This document shows positions 61,501-64,000 of a stretch of 64,000 nt of DNA, piece after piece. Origin of the DNA: CAYQQU01 sp964419545 (lineage in GTDB: Bacteria > Bacteroidota > Bacteroidia > Chitinophagales > Saprospiraceae). The position numbers and the translations under genes are program-made. The stretch spans positions 62,001-126,000 of the forward strand of contig CAYQQU010000001.1 in assembly GCA_964419545.1 (NCBI GenBank), given 5' to 3'. The notes under the pieces were generated by a model. That model searched no databases. It saw only the letters and a list, made by a program, of their open reading frames with translations, and had not been told where the DNA came from. Positions within the stretch are counted from its first letter, which is position 1. Each line of letters opens with the position of its first letter.

Positions 61501-64000
61501 CTTCGTGTTACGAACTTGCCGATGGGGCTGCGACAGCGACGGCCAGTGGCGGGACCGGCAGTTATACCTACACCTGGAGTGATAGCCAGACGGGGCCGCA
61601 GGCAGAGAACCTGGCCGCCGGTCCATATTACGTTATAGTCACCGACGAAGCGCTTTGTGTTGACACAGCCTCGGTTACCATCGGTCAGCCCGACTCCCTT
61701 TCGTTCAGCGTCGATACCGCTGCGCCTTCCTGCAACCAGGGAACGGACGGAAGCGCTACGCTGACCGTCAGCGGCGGCACGCCTACCTACGCTTTTCAGT
61801 GGAGCGATCAGCCCGTCCCACAGGACAGTCCCAGTCGTGATGACCTGTTGCCGGGCGCTTTTTCCGTTATCATCACCGACGGCAACGGTTGCAGCACTAC
61901 TGTTGAAGTGGAAGTGCCCGACGCGCCGCCTATCGAAGTTACCCTCTCCAGCACGGTAGTCAGCTGTAATGGCGGCGCTGATGGCACCGCAACTGCAGTT
62001 CCTTCCGGCGGGGCCGGCGGATTTACTTATCAATGGGATAATAACGACCTGGGGGCCACTGCCGCCGGACTTTCGGCGGGACAAGTCAGCGTGACGGTCA
62101 CCGACGCCAACGGCTGCGAAGTGGTCGCCACTACCAACATTGAAGAGAACGCAGAGCTGGTGGCGACCGTCTCCACTACCGATCCACTATGCAACGGCAG
62201 TGCGGACGGTGCGGCCTCCGTATCCGTGGAAGGGGGAACGGCGCCTTACAGTTACGATTGGAGCAACAGCCAAAATACGCCGAGTGCAGATGGACTGGCT
62301 GCCGGATTCCATCAGGTAGACGTCACGGACGACAATGGTTGTACGACCACCGTGGCGTTTTCGCTGGGCGAGCCCGCCCCATTGTCGGCTAGCCTCTCGA
62401 CTACGCTGGTTTCCTGTGACGATCTTCCCGACGGCACCGCAACGGCCGCCCCCACCGGCGGTACGTCGCCTTATACGTATTCCTGGAGCGATCCGGCAGG
62501 ACAATCCGAGGCCACCGCAGAAGGCCTGTTGGTTGGTCCGGTAACGGTTACCGTCACCGACGCCAACGGTTGCACCTTCGTCGAGTCGGCACAGGTAGGC
62601 GGTGTACAAGCCATTGCGCTGGAACTGACCAGCGAAGACGTGAGTTGCTACGACGGCAACGATGGCGCTGTCGCGGTTGCCGCTGTCGGCGGCTCCGGCG
62701 CCTATACCTACAGTTGGAGCGACTCGTCGATCCCGGATACGGAAACCCCCGCCGGCCTCACGGCAGGTCTTTACACGGTAACCGTCACCGATCAGAGTGG
62801 TTGTTTCGCCATCGATAGCGTCGCCATCAGTCAGCCGGAGCCGCTGGTGCTGAGTGCGACCCCCGAACACTTGCGCTGCGCCGGCTTGCCGCAGGGGGCG
62901 ATAGCATTGGAAGTTACGGGGGGCGTACCGCCTTTTTCCTACATCTGGAGTAACGGAGAGCAGGAAGAAGACCTCGCCGGCCTGCCGGCCGACAGTTACG
63001 AGGTGACGGTTACAGATGAAAACGGCTGTACCGCCGGTCTGTCGGTAGCGATCAACGAACCACCACCCCTGGAACTGAACTTTGAGGTTACGCCGGTAGA
63101 TTGCTATGGCGAAGCCACGGGAGGAGTAGTAGCGTTACCTCGTGGCGGGGTCGGCAACTATTCCTTGCAGTGGCCCGACGGGGGCGCTCAGCCTGAACGG
63201 ACCGACCTCCCTGCCGGTGATTATACGGTAGTGCTGACGGATGACAACGGCTGCGAGCTGGAACGACAAGTAGTGGTTCCGCAGCCCGAAGCGCCTCTGG
63301 AGGCTGAGATCCAGGCAGATACGGTTTCCTGTTATGGGTTCCGCGACGGCCGGATAACTGTCTTGCCGACGGGGGGGACGCCTTTTTATCAATACAGTAT
63401 CGACGGCGGACCATTTACCAGCAGCCCCGTGTTTATCGGCCTGGAGCCCGGCTTTTACAATATTCAGATAAGGGACGTCAAGGGCTGTGAATGGTCGGTA
63501 AGCGGGGTGGAAGTGATGGAACCCCAGCCGATCGTCGTAGATCTCGGTCCCGACCTGACGATAAAGTACGGCGATACCACAACCGTAGAAGCGATCGTCA
63601 GTGGCGGTGTCCGGCCGTTTAGTTATCTATGGAGCCCTTACGACTCCCTGCGAATGAGTTGTGAAGATTGTTTCGATCCACTGATCAGCGTGCTGGAACA
63701 AACCAGCTTTCGGGTGGAAGCCACCGACGCCAACGGCTGTACCGGAGAGGAGATCATCACCATTTTCGTCAGTAAGGAGCGGCGCGTCTTTGTGCCTACC
63801 GGCTTCACGCCCAATGGCGACGGCGCCAACGACCGGTTGCTGGTGCACGGCGAGGCCGGCGTACGCATTGACATGTTTCGGGTCTTTGATCGCTGGGGAG
63901 AGCTGCTCTTCGAAGCGAGCGATTTCGATGTGAACGACGAAATGGCCGGTTGGGACGGCAGCTTCCGCGGCTCCGGCGTAGAAGGCGGCGTCTATATCTG
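58599..64000 (+). CDS. Giant cell-surface adhesin: choice-of-anchor L, SprB repeats, T9SS type B tail (3' end outside the window)
   Basis: At least 1800 residues from the ATG at 58599 (a second ATG is at 58611), still open at the window edge. The signal peptide ends about residue 31 (FGALQAQ). The choice-of-anchor L domain (about 40-290) has IVLTTGLAV and FASEEYPEF. A Calx-beta-like unit (about 310-405) has SGTATNGVDYDF, and a P-domain-like unit (about 440-600) has HRWIDDLDIFLISPGG. A fibronectin-III-like unit lies near 645-715. Twelve SprB-type repeats (about 741-1650) follow, each with C.G..DG.A...GG...Y.Y.W and a V.VTD.NGC end. FVPTGFTPNGDGANDRL (about 1731) starts the gliding-motility type B sorting domain. 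Probably a mobile surface adhesin; some residues of the sorting domain are missing. Confidence 0.93.
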   Translation, partial: MSVFMRLSWCFTFRGIASVLLIFTFGALQAQPLLVTNDPPITPENLITNIFLGEGVEVLSVDYEGSDDAVGLFRFGEDEIGLERGIVLTTGLAVTSVPDYGVDAIGANFASENNNSTASDPDLNAIASNTVNNVTKYTITFIPIADTLRFRYAFASEEYPEFACTQYNDVFGFFISGPGINGPYENGGENIALIPGTDLPVTINNVNPGVPGSAGGTVGNCSPPNGSLDYSGFYNDNNNANVMPVYDGITDVFTAEAIVQPCNVYTIKLLIADVGDTAYDSGVFLEAKSFGTGALKVDINTVSVDGSLAEGCDPGFITFFLPEPVESDYAIDYNISGTATNGVDYDFIPDDLFIPAGDSAVTIPVVAFEDMVTEGEETLLIDVQTDPCNRDTFEIILRENPLVPPDLGPDLTICPGDSVQLAGAVPITTPPPPSFTNDDPLFISTDNQPFFSDIDVSGVIPDVLGPEVIQSVCIDSLEHRWIDDLDIFLISPGGQFLELSTDNGGNGGNNLGLDYYLNTCFTVDATTPINFPGPQAGPDAVPFTGEWLPEGIWSDLWDGAFPSNGTWRLQVLDDAFNVTGTLFSWTITFNPTYEIAYSWTPATGLSCTDCPDPVAAPTETTTYILTANDTYGCSVSDTITIVVEEPLASPVISCGAITENSITFNWDAVPGAAGYEVQVDGGGWIPSNGAVSHTVTGLSLNQSVTIEVRPLGGCGSEIGQATCQTPDCTPPSLSGTSTSASCVGIADGSITLSATGGAPPYSFTVAGVTNTTGVFDGLPPDTYTAVVVDANDCPGSLSVIVEEADALVVDSLLLAPTSCYGLADGAATVLVSGGTPPYAYAWNSGEADSVALALTPGLAEVTVTDANGCQAFSNLMIPQPDSLVLTLDNQPVSCNGAADGFATVAPAGGVAPYAYLWDAGGQVQDTAFNLSGGAYGVTVIDANGCQATGATTVEEAPPIELDASGIDASCYELADGAATATASGGTGSYTYTWSDSQTGPQAENLAAGPYYVIVTDEALCVDTASVTIGQPDSLSFSVDTAAPSCNQGTDGSATLTVSGGTPTYAFQWSDQPVPQDSPSRDDLLPGAFSVIITDGNGCSTTVEVEVPDAPPIEVTLSSTVVSCNGGADGTATAVPSGGAGGFTYQWDNNDLGATAAGLSAGQVSVTVTDANGCEVVATTNIEENAELVATVSTTDPLCNGSADGAASVSVEGGTAPYSYDWSNSQNTPSADGLAAGFHQVDVTDDNGCTTTVAFSLGEPAPLSASLSTTLVSCDDLPDGTATAAPTGGTSPYTYSWSDPAGQSEATAEGLLVGPVTVTVTDANGCTFVESAQVGGVQAIALELTSEDVSCYDGNDGAVAVAAVGGSGAYTYSWSDSSIPDTETPAGLTAGLYTVTVTDQSGCFAIDSVAISQPEPLVLSATPEHLRCAGLPQGAIALEVTGGVPPFSYIWSNGEQEEDLAGLPADSYEVTVTDENGCTAGLSVAINEPPPLELNFEVTPVDCYGEATGGVVALPRGGVGNYSLQWPDGGAQPERTDLPAGDYTVVLTDDNGCELERQVVVPQPEAPLEAEIQADTVSCYGFRDGRITVLPTGGTPFYQYSIDGGPFTSSPVFIGLEPGFYNIQIRDVKGCEWSVSGVEVMEPQPIVVDLGPDLTIKYGDTTTVEAIVSGGVRPFSYLWSPYDSLRMSCEDCFDPLISVLEQTSFRVEATDANGCTGEEIITIFVSKERRVFVPTGFTPNGDGANDRLLVHGEAGVRIDMFRVFDRWGELLFEASDFDVNDEMAGWDGSFRGSGVEGGVYI

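Noticed and set aside
58680..62870. Long minus-strand open frames (up to 420 codons) under the adhesin gene
   Set aside because: They are the complement of a clearly coding + strand repeat gene, have no known motifs and carry Arg/Gly-rich shadow composition.
60800..63500. CRISPR-like regular spacing in the 3' part of the window
   Set aside because: The periodicity comes from protein repeats of about 230 bases in one open frame; repeats are not identical and no cas genes are present.

Overview
The window comes from the chromosome of a Bacteroidota bacterium, most likely a marine-type Saprospiria member (Lewinella / Phaeodactylibacter / Haliscomenobacter-like). Four very large secreted proteins carry type IX secretion sorting tails. 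One of them has a choice-of-anchor L head, twelve SprB-type repeats and a gliding-motility (type B) C-terminus. DUF6089, DUF6340 and DUF5683 proteins, a Bacteroidota-style lptD / amidase / MCE group, a secG-groES-groEL block and TAnnTTTG-type promoters all fit. The DNA is GC-rich with AT-rich intergenic gaps. No rRNA, tRNA, CRISPR array, prophage or intact transposase gene was seen.

Layout. 0.2-8 kb: a secreted protein, a family 2 glycosyltransferase, a helical protein of unknown function and a 1349-residue Cys-rich repeat protein. 8-17 kb: envelope genes (lptD, divergent amidase and MCE genes, murB, an MsbA-like ABC exporter). 17-23 kb: a DUF6089 beta-barrel, an arsenate-reductase-like phosphatase with palindromic operators, then ppk1, btaA and btaB, which suggest phosphate storage beside phosphate-free betaine-lipid synthesis. 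23-30 kb: a secreted nuclease, a secreted serine protease and a TrmH-family methyltransferase. 30.4-31.2 kb: an 835-base stretch without a normal gene but with two strong forward terminators, a candidate structured RNA and a 27-codon ORF. 31-37 kb: a minus-strand series tyrS, GH13-like hydrolase, GNAT, DUF6340 lipoprotein, phzF. 37-42 kb: a MITE-like inverted-repeat element, a LolC/E-type permease, an HEXXH protein, corA, a DnaA-box cluster that looks like oriC, and an HMG-CoA-lyase-family gene. 42-49 kb: groEL, groES, secG, rdgB, ilvE and an aldo/keto reductase. 49-54 kb: a beta-barrel protein, DUF5683, parB and parA. 54-58 kb: an FMN reductase, a GT39-like membrane glycosyltransferase and sppA. 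58.6 kb to the end: the SprB-repeat adhesin, cut by the window edge.

Two non-coding patterns stand out. First, a palindromic repeat with consensus TARCCCGGATNATTCATGGG recurs at least seven times, and at six genes its first three bases are the stop codon of the neighbouring gene. Second, six DnaA-box-like sequences lie within about 140 bp, roughly 11 kb from parAB, marking a probable replication origin. All functional calls are from reading the sequence; no database search was run.
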